NCBI GenBank assembly: GCA_028064935.1
Contig: JAPTWT010000207.1
Location: 1-33,175, forward strand
From: Gammaproteobacteria bacterium
GTDB lineage: Bacteria > Pseudomonadota > Gammaproteobacteria > Acidiferrobacterales > Acidiferrobacteraceae
DNA length: 33,175 nucleotides
Reading direction: 5' to 3'
Below, piece after piece: positions 1 through 8,538 of this stretch (within the stretch, counting starts at the first letter, position 1; each line of letters begins with the position of its first letter). The notes beneath the pieces are model-generated. The model made no database searches, was not told where the DNA came from, and was given only the letters and a program-made list of their open reading frames with translations. The position numbers were made by a program, and so were the translations under genes.

Positions 1-762
1 GTGTGCCAGGCGATGGGCGTCCGCGAGGATCTGATTGTCGCGCAGGAAGGCGCCGTGCATGAAGTAATGGCATTCGATGCGCGAGAGCGCCATGGCGGTA
101 TGGGTCAATGCAAAGAAGTCCACGACCTCTTTGCGCGGGCTCAGGTTGGCGGTGCGCCCTTCCCACAACGACCAGGCGCGGGCGCAACGGCGGCGCTCAT
201 CCTCGTCGGGACCGGTGAGTCGCCGATAGTAAGCACCCACCATGTCGCCCCTGTCGGCCTCCGGAATGGGGGCCATGAAGTCCTGCCAGTAGTCGGGATA
301 CACCCAGTTCGCGCCTTCCTGGTAGAACCAGCGGATCTCCATGGGCCGGCACAGGAAGATGCCGCGTAGGATCAGGCCCAGCACGCGCTCCGGATGGGTT
401 TCGCCGTAGACGAGTGCGAGCGTCGAGCCCCACGAACCCCCGAACACCAACCACCGCTCTATGTTGAGGTGGGCGCGTATGTGCTCGATGTCGGCGACGA
501 GGTCGGCCGTGGTATTGCCATCCAGCGCGGCATGCGGCACCGATCGTCCGGCGCCGCGCTGATCGAACAGGACAATGCGGTAGCGCGCGGGATCGAAGAA
601 CCGGCGATGGTAGGGCTCGCAGCCGGCCCCCGGACCGCCGTGCAGGAACACGACCGGGAGCCCCCGCGGGTTGCCGCACTCCTCGACATGAAGGACGTGC
701 GGGGCGGCCACCGCGATGCGGTGCTGCGCGTACGGCTCTGTGGGCGGATAAAGCGTGGCCAT
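1..762 (-). CDS. pip: Proline iminopeptidase, 3'-truncated by window edge
   Basis: Serine peptidase of family S33 (alpha/beta hydrolase fold) that removes N-terminal proline from peptides in the cytoplasm. I translated the minus strand from the ATG at 762; 254 codons are open to the first base of the window, so the C-terminus lies outside. Visible hallmarks are the oxyanion-hole motif HGGPG at residues 41-45, the FDQRGAGRS segment at about 66-74, and the nucleophile elbow GGSWGS with Ser110. Family members such as the Xanthomonas enzyme also have the nucleophile at 110; the Asp and His of the triad (about 266 and 294 there) would fall beyond the edge. A GGAG six bases before the ATG supports the start. 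It is divergent from prfC with an 86-nt gap. Confidence 0.93.
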   Translation of the reverse strand, partial: MATLYPPTEPYAQHRIAVAAPHVLHVEECGNPRGLPVVFLHGGPGAGCEPYHRRFFDPARYRIVLFDQRGAGRSVPHAALDGNTTADLVADIEHIRAHLNIERWLVFGGSWGSTLALVYGETHPERVLGLILRGIFLCRPMEIRWFYQEGANWVYPDYWQDFMAPIPEADRGDMVGAYYRRLTGPDEDERRRCARAWSLWEGRTANLSPRKEVVDFFALTHTAMALSRIECHYFMHGAFLRDNQILADAHRLAH

Positions 763-772
763 GGAGGGCTCC

Positions 773-778
773 AGTATA
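773..778 (-). promoter_or_regulatory. Candidate -10 element of pip
   Basis: On the minus strand TATACT lies 10 nt upstream of the pip start, in the pip-prfC divergent gap. The matching -35 (TTCGCC, about 17 nt further upstream) is poor. This is inferred from consensus only. Confidence 0.35.
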
Positions 779-848
779 CCGATATGCGCCTCATAGGCGA
801 AGCGGCGCTAGTCTTGGCGGCGCCGCGCGTGTATCCTTGCGCCCTCCC

Positions 849-2429
849 ATGCCCTCCTTGACGACCGAGATTGCCCGTCGCCGGACCTTTGCGATCGTTT
901 CGCATCCCGACGCCGGAAAGACTACCCTCACCGAGAAGCTGCTGCTTTTTGGCGGTGCGATCGTGCTTGCCGGCGCGGTCAAGGGTCGCAAGGCGGCGCG
1001 CCACGCCACCTCCGACTGGATGGCGCTGGAGCGCGAGCGCGGGATCTCCGTGACCTCGTCGGTCATGCAATTCCCCTATGGCGAGGCCGTCGTGAATCTG
1101 CTCGACACCCCCGGCCACCAGGACTTCTCCGAGGACACCTACCGGACACTGACGGCGGTCGACTCGGTGCTCATGGTGATCGACGCCGCCAAGGGGGTGG
1201 AGGCCCAGACCGTGAAGCTCCTCGAGGTGTGCCGCATGCGCAACACCCCGATCATCACGTTCGTGAACAAGCTGGACCGTGAAGGTCGGGAGCCGCTTGA
1301 GCTTTTAGATGAGATCGAGCGGATTTTAAGCATCAGCTGCGCACCCGTCACCTGGCCGCTCGGTATGGGTCAGCGCTTCCGCGGGATCTGCCGGCTGGCC
1401 GACGAAACGGCGCGGCTCATGCCGCAGGGGCGCAGCGAACGCATCCAGGAGGAACGCCTGCTCGCCCTGCGCGATCCCGACCTCAAGGCCGTCCTGGGCG
1501 ATGAATACGAGCGCACCCTGCAGGAGATCGAACTGGTACGCGGGGCGGCCCCGGTGGTGGACGTCGGGGCCTATCGCGGGGCGCGCCAATCCCCGGTGTT
1601 CTTTGGGTCGGCCCTGAATAACTTCGGGGTGCGCGACCTGCTGGATGCCTTCGTCGCCTTCGCCCCCGCGCCCTTGCCGCGGCCTACTGCCACGCGCGTG
1701 GTGGCGCCCGACGAGGAGGCGTTTTCCGGTTTCGTCTTCAAGATTCAGGCGAACATGGACCCGCAACACCGGGATCGCATGGCCTTCGTGCGTATATGTT
1801 CGGGACGCTACCGGCGCGGCATGCGCCTCTATCATGTCCGCGAAGGGCGCGAGATCAATGCCGCCAATGCCCTGACCTTTCTCGCCAACGAGCGTTCCAT
1901 GGCCGACGAGGCCTACGCCGGCGACATCCTGGGCCTGCCCAATCACGGCACGATCCGCATCGGGGATACGTTCACCGAGGGCGAGCCGTTACGCTTCACC
2001 GGCGTCCCCAATTTCGCGCCCGAGCTCTTCCGGCGCGTGGTGCTGCGCGACCCACTGAAGAGCAAGGCGCTCTCGCGGGGTCTGGAGCAGCTCACCGAGG
2101 AGGGCGCAACCCAGCTCTTTCGGCCGCTGTCCGGGCACGAGATGATCCTGGGGGCGCTCGGCGCCCTGCAGTTCGAGGTCGTGACCTATCGGTTGCGTAA
2201 CGAGTACGGGGTCGAGGCCGATTTCGAGCCGGCGCCGGTGGTCGCGGTGCGCTGGCTCGAGGCCGATGCCGATACGCTAAGCGATCTGCACCGGCGCCTT
2301 GCCGGTCACCTCGCCAAAGACGCGGGCGGGGCGCTCGCCTATCTCGCGCCGTCGCGCTCGCACCTCGACCTGACCGCCGAACGGTTCCCCAAGGCCCGCT
2401 TCCATGCCATTCGCGAGCAGCTCGAATAA
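849..2429 (+). CDS. prfC: Peptide chain release factor 3 (RF3)
   Basis: Translational GTPase that recycles RF1/RF2 from the ribosome after termination. The protein is about 526 aa, like the usual 525-530. G1 is SHPDAGKT at residues 18-25, G3 DTPGH at 86-90, and G4 NKLD at 140-143; the DWM..ERERGIS switch-I region is at about 56-67. I chose the ATG at 849, which gives the family-typical short lead before [20 protein letters not shown] at 837 would add four residues. No clear Shine-Dalgarno is seen. The gene is convergent with typA, nine bases apart, and is complete: the 6.1-kb duplication begins inside it at 1868 but leaves this copy uninterrupted. Its last 186 codons recur at 7969-8529. Confidence 0.96.
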   Translation: MPSLTTEIARRRTFAIVSHPDAGKTTLTEKLLLFGGAIVLAGAVKGRKAARHATSDWMALERERGISVTSSVMQFPYGEAVVNLLDTPGHQDFSEDTYRTLTAVDSVLMVIDAAKGVEAQTVKLLEVCRMRNTPIITFVNKLDREGREPLELLDEIERILSISCAPVTWPLGMGQRFRGICRLADETARLMPQGRSERIQEERLLALRDPDLKAVLGDEYERTLQEIELVRGAAPVVDVGAYRGARQSPVFFGSALNNFGVRDLLDAFVAFAPAPLPRPTATRVVAPDEEAFSGFVFKIQANMDPQHRDRMAFVRICSGRYRRGMRLYHVREGREINAANALTFLANERSMADEAYAGDILGLPNHGTIRIGDTFTEGEPLRFTGVPNFAPELFRRVVLRDPLKSKALSRGLEQLTEEGATQLFRPLSGHEMILGALGALQFEVVTYRLRNEYGVEADFEPAPVVAVRWLEADADTLSDLHRRLAGHLAKDAGGALAYLAPSRSHLDLTAERFPKARFHAIREQLE

Positions 2430-2438
2430 CCGCCCCAC

Positions 2439-4256
2439 CTAACCCTGGCGCTGGGCCTTCTTGCGGTCGTTCTCCTTCAGATAACGCTTGCGCAGCCGGA
2501 TATGGTGCGGCGTCACCTCCACCAGCTCATCGTCGTCGATGAACTCGATGGCGCGCTCGAGCGTCAGCTGGATCGGCGGGGTGAGCAGGATGTTCTCATC
2601 CGAGCCCGACGCGCGCATGTTGGTGAGCTGCTTGCCGCGTAGCGGATTCACCACCAGATCGTTGTCGCGCGAGTGGATGCCGATGATCATGCCTTCGTAC
2701 AGGTCCTCGCCCGGTCCTATGAAAAGCCGCCCTCGTTCTTGCAGGCTAAATAGCGCGTAGGCCACGCTCTTGCCGGCCCCGTTGGCGATCAGAACGCCGT
2801 TCACGCGCCCGCCGATGTCGCCTTTCTTCACCGGGCCGTAGTGATCGAAGACATGGTGCATGAGGCCCGTGCCCGAGGTGAGACTCAGGAACTCTGTCTG
2901 GAAGCCGATCAGACCGCGTGAGGGGATGATGTACTCCAGGCGGATACGGCCGCTGGCATCGGGCTCCATGGCCAGAAGGTCCCCGCGGCGATTGCCAAGC
3001 CGTTCGATCAGCACGCCCTGGTGGGCCTGTTCCACGTCCAGGGTGAGCGCCTCGTAGGGCTCGTGGACCTCACCGTCCACGATCTTGGTGATCACCTGCG
3101 GGCGCGACACCGCGAGCTCGTAGCCCTCGCGGCGCATGGTCTCGATCAGGATGCCGAGATGCAGCTCACCGCGTCCCGAGACCTTGAATTTATCGGCATC
3201 GGCCGTATCCTCGACGCGCAGGGCGACGTTGTGGATGAGTTCGCGCTCGAGGCGCTCGCGCAGCTGGCGGCTGGTGACAAACTTCCCGTCTTGTCCCACG
3301 AACGGCGAGGTGTTGATCTCGAAGGTCATGCTCACGGTGGGTTCATCCACGGTGAGCGGCGGCAGGGCCTCGGGCCGGCTTGGGTCGCACAGCGTGTCCG
3401 AGATGTAGATGGGGTCGATACCGGTTACGGCGATGATGTCGCCGGCCGAGGCCTCCTTGATCTCGGTGCGCTCCAGGCCCAGGAAGCCCAGCACCTGCAG
3501 GACTTTGCCCTCGCGGCGTTTGCCCTCGCGGTCGATGACCGCCACTGCCTGATTGGTGCGTACCGTCCCGCGCTTGATGCGGCCGGTGGCGATCGGGCCC
3601 ACATAGCTCGAATAGGCGAGGCTCGAGACCTGCATCTGGAAGGGGCCGTCGGGGTCGACCTCGGGCGGCGGGGTGTGGCGCAGTATGGCCTCGAAGAGCG
3701 GCGTCATGTCGCCCTCGCGCACATCGGGCGAGAGGCTCGCGTAACCGTACAGGGCCGAGGCGTAGACGACCGAGAAATCCAATTGCTCTTCGGTCGCCCC
3801 CAGTTTGTCGAAGAGGTCGAAGGTCTGATCCAGGACCCAGTTCACGCGTGCCCCCGGCCGGTCGACCTTGTTGATGACGACGATCGGCCGCAGCCCGAGG
3901 GCGAAGGCCTTGCGTGTCACGAAGCGCGTCTGTGGCATGGGTCCGTCGACGGCGTCGACGAGCAACAGCACCGAGTCCACCATGGACAGCACGCGCTCCA
4001 CCTCACCCCCGAAATCCGCGTGCCCAGGGGTGTCGACGATATTGATGCGGTGATCGCGCCAGCGGATCGCCGTATTCTTGGCGAGGATCGTGATGCCGCG
4101 CTCGCGCTCGAGGTCGTTGGAGTCCATGACCCGGGCGCCCATGTTCGCGCGGCTTTCAAAGGTGCCGGATTGTTTCAGCAGTTCGTCGACGAGCGTGGTC
4201 TTGCCGTGGTCGACATGGGCGATGATCGCGATGTTCCGAAGATTCTGGGTTGTCAT
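2439..4256 (-). CDS. typA: Ribosome-associated GTPase TypA/BipA, copy 1
   Basis: Translational GTPase of the EF-G/LepA family that helps 50S subunit assembly and stress adaptation at low temperature. It is 605 aa against 607 in E. coli. G1 is AHVDHGKT at residues 13-20, G3 DTPGH at 75-79, and G4 NKVD at 129-132; the ERERGIT switch region is at about 50-56. EF-G domain-V-like and BipA-specific C-terminal sequence follow and end in a lysine/arginine-rich tail. The open frame extends 23 codons further upstream, but the ATG at 4256 gives the conserved start ([21 protein letters not shown]). The Shine-Dalgarno is weak. It lies wholly inside the duplicated unit; an identical copy sits at 8539-10356. 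Confidence 0.96.
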   Translation of the reverse strand: MTTQNLRNIAIIAHVDHGKTTLVDELLKQSGTFESRANMGARVMDSNDLERERGITILAKNTAIRWRDHRINIVDTPGHADFGGEVERVLSMVDSVLLLVDAVDGPMPQTRFVTRKAFALGLRPIVVINKVDRPGARVNWVLDQTFDLFDKLGATEEQLDFSVVYASALYGYASLSPDVREGDMTPLFEAILRHTPPPEVDPDGPFQMQVSSLAYSSYVGPIATGRIKRGTVRTNQAVAVIDREGKRREGKVLQVLGFLGLERTEIKEASAGDIIAVTGIDPIYISDTLCDPSRPEALPPLTVDEPTVSMTFEINTSPFVGQDGKFVTSRQLRERLERELIHNVALRVEDTADADKFKVSGRGELHLGILIETMRREGYELAVSRPQVITKIVDGEVHEPYEALTLDVEQAHQGVLIERLGNRRGDLLAMEPDASGRIRLEYIIPSRGLIGFQTEFLSLTSGTGLMHHVFDHYGPVKKGDIGGRVNGVLIANGAGKSVAYALFSLQERGRLFIGPGEDLYEGMIIGIHSRDNDLVVNPLRGKQLTNMRASGSDENILLTPPIQLTLERAIEFIDDDELVEVTPHHIRLRKRYLKENDRKKAQRQG

Positions 4257-4281
4257 AGGGGACGCAAGGAAAGGGGCGCGC

Positions 4282-4287
4282 AGTATA
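4282..4287 (-). promoter_or_regulatory. Candidate -10 element of typA, copy 1
   Basis: TATACT on the minus strand, preceded directly by TG, about 25 nt before the typA ATG. It would give a leader of about 20 nt. No good -35 is visible. Confidence 0.35.
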
Positions 4288-4397
4288 CAGGCAACACGTG
4301 AGGTGATGCTATAAGGGCGACGCACGGTTGGGTGTCGGACCGGCGCATTGTACTGACCTCCCCGGTCCGGGGGAAGAGCGGTGCGTGCCCGGACCGT

Positions 4398-4649
4398 CTA
4401 ACGGCGCCCCAATAACGCCCCTACCACCACACCGAGCACGGCGCCGAGGATGAGACCGGCTACCACCTCGTTGAACGAGCGCTCGGCCAGCGGTACCAAA
4501 AACCGATTCAGGCCGTGGAGGTCCGAGCCGCGCGTCAGCACCACCGACAAGGGCAGTTGGTGGCCGAAGATATCCGAGGGTCGCAGCAGAAAACCCGTTA
4601 TGGCGCCGGCGGCGGCGAAGATCACCGCCAGAGGAGTTACCGTTCTCAC
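4398..4649 (-). CDS. Small two-helix membrane protein, unknown function, copy 1
   Basis: I do not recognise the family. From the GTG at 4649 it encodes 83 aa: a first hydrophobic helix at about residues 5-22, a polar loop of some 35 residues containing RPSDIFG, and a second helix at about 61-80. The second helix is rich in glycine and alanine at GxxxG-type spacing, followed by the basic end LGRR. Such glycine-zipper helices often self-associate in the membrane (inference). The frame is open upstream to 4781, but that extension would run through the tetR promoter and is Cys/Trp/Arg-rich. A GAGG six bases before the GTG supports the short form. It is divergent from tetR, so it may be a target of that regulator. 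Identical copy at 10498-10749. Confidence 0.6.
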   Translation of the reverse strand: MRTVTPLAVIFAAAGAITGFLLRPSDIFGHQLPLSVVLTRGSDLHGLNRFLVPLAERSFNEVVAGLILGAVLGVVVGALLGRR

Positions 4650-4678
4650 TGGATCCCTCACACAAGAATACGTCGCGC

Positions 4679-4707
4679 AGTACACCACCGGCGGTCGCCG
4701 AAGGCAA
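4679..4707 (-). promoter_or_regulatory. Candidate promoter of the small membrane protein, copy 1
   Basis: On the minus strand TTGCCT (4702-4707) is separated by 17 nt from TGTACT (4679-4684). The start would fall near 4672, about 20 nt before the GTG with its GAGG ribosome site. Confidence 0.4.
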
Positions 4708-4725
4708 GATCGATCGGCGCCCCGC

Positions 4726-4753
4726 TTGACCCATACCAACCAGTCGGTATGAT
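4726..4753 (+). promoter_or_regulatory. tetR promoter, copy 1 (leaderless transcript predicted)
   Basis: TTGACC (4726-4731), a 16-nt spacer and TATGAT (4748-4753) form a near-consensus sigma-70 promoter. Only six bases separate the -10 from the ATG at 4760, so transcription should start at or next to the A of the start codon, and no Shine-Dalgarno is present. Confidence 0.7.
4733..4750. promoter_or_regulatory. TetR-type operator within the tetR promoter, copy 1
   Basis: An 18-bp imperfect inverted repeat, with ATACC on the left and GGTAT on the right. Seven of nine half-site positions are symmetric around a CAACCAGTCG-like core. It fills the -35/-10 spacer and overlaps the -10, so binding would block RNA polymerase. 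The form resembles operators of NemR/AcuR-like TetR proteins. Autoregulation is inferred from position. Confidence 0.6.
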
Positions 4754-4759
4754 AGCGCC

Positions 4760-5353
4760 ATGGACACCACGCACGATTCAACCCGCACCCAGCTGCTTCA
4801 GGCGGCGTTTGCCGAGATTCATCGCCACGGCTTCCAGGCCGCCGGCCTCTCCGAGATCCTGCGCGACACCGGTCTTACGAAAGGCGCCTTGTACCACCAT
4901 TTCCCGAGCAAGCACGCCCTCGGTCTCGTGGTCATAGACGAGGTCATCCAGGGGCGGCTCGCGGACGCCATATTCCGACCCCTCGAAGAGGCGGAAGACC
5001 CCTATCAGACCCTGCTCGCCCTCCTCGATCAGCGCATCCATGGTGTGGACGACGAGGTCGTCAAATGGGGCTGTCCGCTCAATAACCTGATCCAGGAAAT
5101 GAGTGCCGTCGACGCCGATTTCCGGGAGCACTTGTCAGCCATCCTGGCGCGCTGGCAGGGTGTCGTGCAGGCCGCCCTGGCAAGGGCCCAGGCCCAGGGG
5201 CGCGTGCGCGCGGATCTCGATTGCGAGGCCGCTTCGCTCTTTTTGGTGGCCGCCTGGGAAGGTTGCTGGGGCATTGCCAAGAATCACCAGTCGGCAGCGG
5301 TCTTCCGTCACTGTCTGCGTGAGCTTCGCGACTACGTCCGCGGGTTGGCGTAG
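4760..5353 (+). CDS. TetR/AcrR family transcriptional regulator, copy 1
   Basis: A 197-aa repressor-type protein. The N-terminal helix-turn-helix domain spans about residues 8-55, with the recognition helix in TGLTKGALYHHFPSKHAL, a classic TetR signature. The ligand domain (about 70-195) contains a WGCPLNNLIQE segment near residue 97, as in the NemR/AcuR-like (TetR_C_16-type) subgroup, where a reactive cysteine near this position can sense electrophiles. That sensing role is inference. The start follows a strong promoter by six bases. The gene is followed 41 nt later by a carboxymuconolactone-decarboxylase-like gene, probably co-transcribed and controlled by this regulator. Identical copy at 10860-11453. 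Confidence 0.9.
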   Translation: MDTTHDSTRTQLLQAAFAEIHRHGFQAAGLSEILRDTGLTKGALYHHFPSKHALGLVVIDEVIQGRLADAIFRPLEEAEDPYQTLLALLDQRIHGVDDEVVKWGCPLNNLIQEMSAVDADFREHLSAILARWQGVVQAALARAQAQGRVRADLDCEAASLFLVAAWEGCWGIAKNHQSAAVFRHCLRELRDYVRGLA

Positions 5354-5394
5354 GCCATTCGTTTATCCATTTTTTCGCCCAAGGAGTCCATCTC

Positions 5395-5928
5395 ATGACC
5401 TTGCTGACCACGCAAACCCCCGAGACTGCGACCGGCGCTGTCGCCGAGACCTATAAGGCCGTTGCCGGGCTCTTTGGTCGCGTCCCCAACGCCGTGCAGT
5501 TTTATAGCAGCAGCCCCGCACTCCTTGCCCAGCAATGGGACAGTATCCGCTACTATCGCAATCACCCGGCCCTTTCCGCGGCCCTGCTGGCCTCAATCCG
5601 CATGCTCGTGTCGAAGAGCAACGATTGCGAGTATTGCGTGGGCTTCAATGAGGCATTGCTCATCCATATGTGCGGCCAGACGCCCGATGAGGTGGCGGCC
5701 ACCAAGGCCGATCCCAAGGCCACGCCATTGGCGGAGAAGGATCGGGCGATGCTGCTTTTTGTTCTGAAGGCCATGGCTACACCGCACGCGGTGGGTAAGC
5801 CCGACCTCGATCACCTGCGCGGGCTGGGATGGACGGATGGCGACATGCTCGACGCGGTGGCCCACGGGGCGCGCAATACGGCGGTCGACATCCTCTTCAA
5901 CACCTTCAAGATCGAGCGGGATTTCTGA
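5395..5928 (+). CDS. Carboxymuconolactone decarboxylase / AhpD-like protein, copy 1
   Basis: All-helical protein of 177 aa in the AhpD/CMD superfamily, which includes alkylhydroperoxidases and gamma-carboxymuconolactone decarboxylases. The AhpD-type redox pair is present as CEYC (Cys78, Cys81) after a helix carrying SIRMLVSKSND. The residue four beyond the second cysteine, normally a catalytic His in AhpD, is Asn85 (FNEALL), so the proton relay may differ. AAGGAG eight bases before the ATG gives a strong ribosome site. It sits directly behind the TetR gene. I infer a peroxide- or electrophile-detoxifying role rather than aromatic degradation, because no other protocatechuate genes are nearby. 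Identical copy at 11495-12028. Confidence 0.85.
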   Translation: MTLLTTQTPETATGAVAETYKAVAGLFGRVPNAVQFYSSSPALLAQQWDSIRYYRNHPALSAALLASIRMLVSKSNDCEYCVGFNEALLIHMCGQTPDEVAATKADPKATPLAEKDRAMLLFVLKAMATPHAVGKPDLDHLRGLGWTDGDMLDAVAHGARNTAVDILFNTFKIERDF

Positions 5929-6148
5929 CGTCGTCGCCGCGCACGGGTCTCCGCTAACGACTATGGCGCCCGCAGAGGCCCTTTATCCTGCGCGATTACG
6001 GGTCTCACGGTCTTGCCGCGTCTTCCTGTTGCCCATAGGGGCTTGGACATGGCGCCAGGCGGGGCGGGGCGCCTTGGGCCCAGCGGGCATCCGGCGCCAG
6101 CGCCCCCGGCCCGCTCAGGCTACGGTCTTGCCATGGGGGCCGGCGCTG

Positions 6149-6994
6149 TCACAATCCCAGCCGTTCCCATATCACGCTCGAGGGCGCGGCCTTGTTCAGG
6201 GTATAGAAGTGGAGTCCCGGGGCGCCGGCGGCCAGGAGTTCGGCGCACAGGGCGGTGGTGACGTCGAGGCCGAAGGAGCGGATCGACTCGCCGTCTTCGC
6301 CGAAGTCTTCGAGACGCCGGCGGATCCAGCGGGGCACCTCGGCCCCGCAGGCCTCCGAGAAGCGCAGCAGTTGCCGGTGATTGGTGATGGGCATGATACC
6401 AGGCACAATCGGTACCGTAAGTCCGCGCGCCTCGCAGGTGTCCACGAACCAGTAGTAGGCGTCGGCGTTGTAGAAGTATTGGGTGATCGCGGAGTTGGCG
6501 CCGGCGTCGATCTTTTCCTGGAAGTGTCTGATGTCGTCCTCGGCGCTGGTCGCTTGCGGATGCACCTCGGGATAGGCCGCCACCTCGATATGGAAGTGGT
6601 CTCCGGTCTCGGCGCGGATGAAGCGCACGAGCTCGGAGGCGTATCGGAAGTCGCCGGGATCGACCATCCCCGACGGCAGGTCGCCCCGGAGTGCCACGAT
6701 ATGGCGCACCCCGAGGGCCTTATAGGTCGCCAGGATGTCGCGGATGCTGTCGCGTGTCGCGCCGATACACGAGAGGTGAGGCGCCGCCGCCTTCCCGTGC
6801 CCGGCGATCTCGCGCACGGTCTCCAGGGTCCGCTCCCGCGTGCTGCCGCCGGCCCCGAAGGTCACCGAGAAGAATCGCGGATCCAGCGGTGCGAGCTGTT
6901 CCAGAGCGGCGTGGAAGGCGCTCCGCGCCTCCTCGCTCTTCGGGGGAAAGAACTCGAAGCTAAAGACCCGCGCGTGGCGCTTTTGCGACTCCAT
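6149..6994 (-). CDS. metF: 5,10-methylenetetrahydrofolate reductase, copy 1
   Basis: FAD enzyme that makes 5-methyl-tetrahydrofolate for methionine synthesis. It is 281 aa against 296 in E. coli and spans one TIM barrel. The catalytic Glu (E. coli Glu28) is Glu14 in FSFEFFPPK; the flavin/folate Asp (Asp120) is Asp105 in ALRGDLP. The ITQYFYNADAYYWFVD and PIVPGIMPI segments are typical. It follows the ahcY reading frame by seven bases. In this copy the ahcY upstream is only the 3' fragment, so the metK-ahcY promoter no longer leads into it; transcription could come through from typA copy 2 (inference). Identical copy at 12249-13094. Confidence 0.95.
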   Translation of the reverse strand: MESQKRHARVFSFEFFPPKSEEARSAFHAALEQLAPLDPRFFSVTFGAGGSTRERTLETVREIAGHGKAAAPHLSCIGATRDSIRDILATYKALGVRHIVALRGDLPSGMVDPGDFRYASELVRFIRAETGDHFHIEVAAYPEVHPQATSAEDDIRHFQEKIDAGANSAITQYFYNADAYYWFVDTCEARGLTVPIVPGIMPITNHRQLLRFSEACGAEVPRWIRRRLEDFGEDGESIRSFGLDVTTALCAELLAAGAPGLHFYTLNKAAPSSVIWERLGL

Positions 6995-7001
6995 CCCGGG
7001 A

Positions 7002-7967
7002 TCAGTAGCGGTACCGGGTCGGCTTGTAAGGGCCTTCGACCGGCACGTTGATATAGGCGGCCTGTTCGGCGGTGAGCTTCGTCAAATGCGCGCCGATCTT
7101 GTCCAGGTGCAGGCGTGCGACCTTCTCGTCCAGATGCTTGGGCAGCGTATAGACCTGTACCTTGTAGTCCTGCGGATGGTTCCAGAGCTCGATCTGCGCC
7201 ATGACCTGGTTTGTGAACGAGGCTGACATCACAAAGCTCGAATGGCCGGTGGCGCAACCCAGGTTCACGAGCCGCCCTTCCGCCAGGACGATGATCTTCT
7301 TGCCATCCGGGAAGACGATATGGTCGACCTGCGGCTTGATGTTCTCCCACGGGAGGGTCCGTAGCGCCGCGATATCGATCTCGGAATCGAAGTGCCCGAT
7401 GTTGCACACGATCGCCTCATGCTTCATGGCGCGCACGTGCTCCAGGCCTATGACGTGAACGTTGCCCGTGGCGGTGACGAAGATGTCGGCCAGCGGTGCG
7501 GCCTCCTCCAGGGTCACCACCCGATAGCCTTCCATGGCCGCCTGTAAGGCACAGATCGGATCGATCTCCGTGACCCATACCGTGGCGCCCATGCCGCGGA
7601 AGGCCTGAGCACACCCCTTGCCGACATCGCCATAGCCGGCCACGACGCAGATCTTGCCGGCGATCATGACGTCGGTGGCGCGCTTGATACCGTCGATCAG
7701 GGATTCACGACAGCCGTAGAGGTTGTCGAATTTCGACTTCGTGACCGAATCGTTTACGTTGAACGCCGGGCACAACAGCTTGCCCTGGGCCTCGAGATCA
7801 TAGAGCCGGTGAACCCCGGTCGTGGTCTCTTCCGAAAGCCCGCGGACATCCTTCATCAATTCCGGGTAGCGCTCGTGCATGACCGCCGTCAGGTCGCCAC
7901 CGTCGTCGAGGAGCATGTTGGGGTGCCAGCCGTCGGGCCCGTTGATGGTCTGGTCGATGCACCACCA
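7002..7967 (-). pseudogene. ahcY: 5'-truncated ahcY (S-adenosylhomocysteinase), created by the duplication
   Basis: Carries codons 117 to the end of the intact gene at 13102-14415, with the NAD-binding motif GYGDVGKG and the C-terminal KPTRYRY. It lacks the first 116 residues, including part of the substrate domain and the conserved His of GSLHMT. The frame stays open for 11 more codons into antisense prfC sequence and meets an ATG at 8000, giving a chimeric 332-codon frame without a visible ribosome site. A functional hydrolase is not expected. Confidence 0.93.
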
Positions 7968-8529
7968 TGCCCTGACCTTTCTCGCCAACGAGCGTTCCAT
8001 GGCCGACGAGGCCTACGCCGGCGACATCCTGGGCCTGCCCAATCACGGCACGATCCGCATCGGGGATACGTTCACCGAGGGCGAGCCGTTACGCTTCACC
8101 GGCGTCCCCAATTTCGCGCCCGAGCTCTTCCGGCGCGTGGTGCTGCGCGACCCACTGAAGAGCAAGGCGCTCTCGCGGGGTCTGGAGCAGCTCACCGAGG
8201 AGGGCGCAACCCAGCTCTTTCGGCCGCTGTCCGGGCACGAGATGATCCTGGGGGCGCTCGGCGCCCTGCAGTTCGAGGTCGTGACCTATCGGTTGCGTAA
8301 CGAGTACGGGGTCGAGGCCGATTTCGAGCCGGCGCCGGTGGTCGCGGTGCGCTGGCTCGAGGCCGATGCCGATACGCTAAGCGATCTGCACCGGCGCCTT
8401 GCCGGTCACCTCGCCAAAGACGCGGGCGGGGCGCTCGCCTATCTCGCGCCGTCGCGCTCGCACCTCGACCTGACCGCCGAACGGTTCCCCAAGGCCCGCT
8501 TCCATGCCATTCGCGAGCAGCTCGAATAA
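7968..8529 (+). pseudogene. prfC: 5'-truncated prfC (RF3), created by the duplication
   Basis: Contains the last 186 codons of RF3 (the C-terminal domain beginning at [13 protein letters not shown]) and lacks the whole GTPase domain. The frame is open upstream to 7879 through antisense ahcY sequence, so a chimeric 216-codon frame exists, but no ribosome site or promoter is evident. Non-functional as RF3. Confidence 0.93.
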
Positions 8530-8538
8530 CCGCCCCAC

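Larger units (their letters stand above)
1868..7967. repeat. Tandem direct duplication, copy 1 (6,100 bp)
   Basis: Every gene in this interval recurs at +6100, and all predicted proteins and the lines I compared are identical. The left end lies inside prfC at codon 340/341 and the right end inside ahcY at codon 117. The end point is ambiguous by one base (an A at 7967 fits both parents). I see no insertion sequence, target-site duplication or long homology at the ends. See copy 2 at 7968-14067. Confidence 0.97.

Noticed and set aside
3021..4301. Long open frame opposite typA (also at 9121-10401)
   Set aside because: It is antisense to a strongly conserved GTPase gene, has no protein-family character, and arises from high GC third positions.
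5837..7051. Long plus-strand open frame across metF (also at 11937-13151)
   Set aside because: Composition is that of a shadow of metF and of the CMD 3' end; no motif and no ribosome site.
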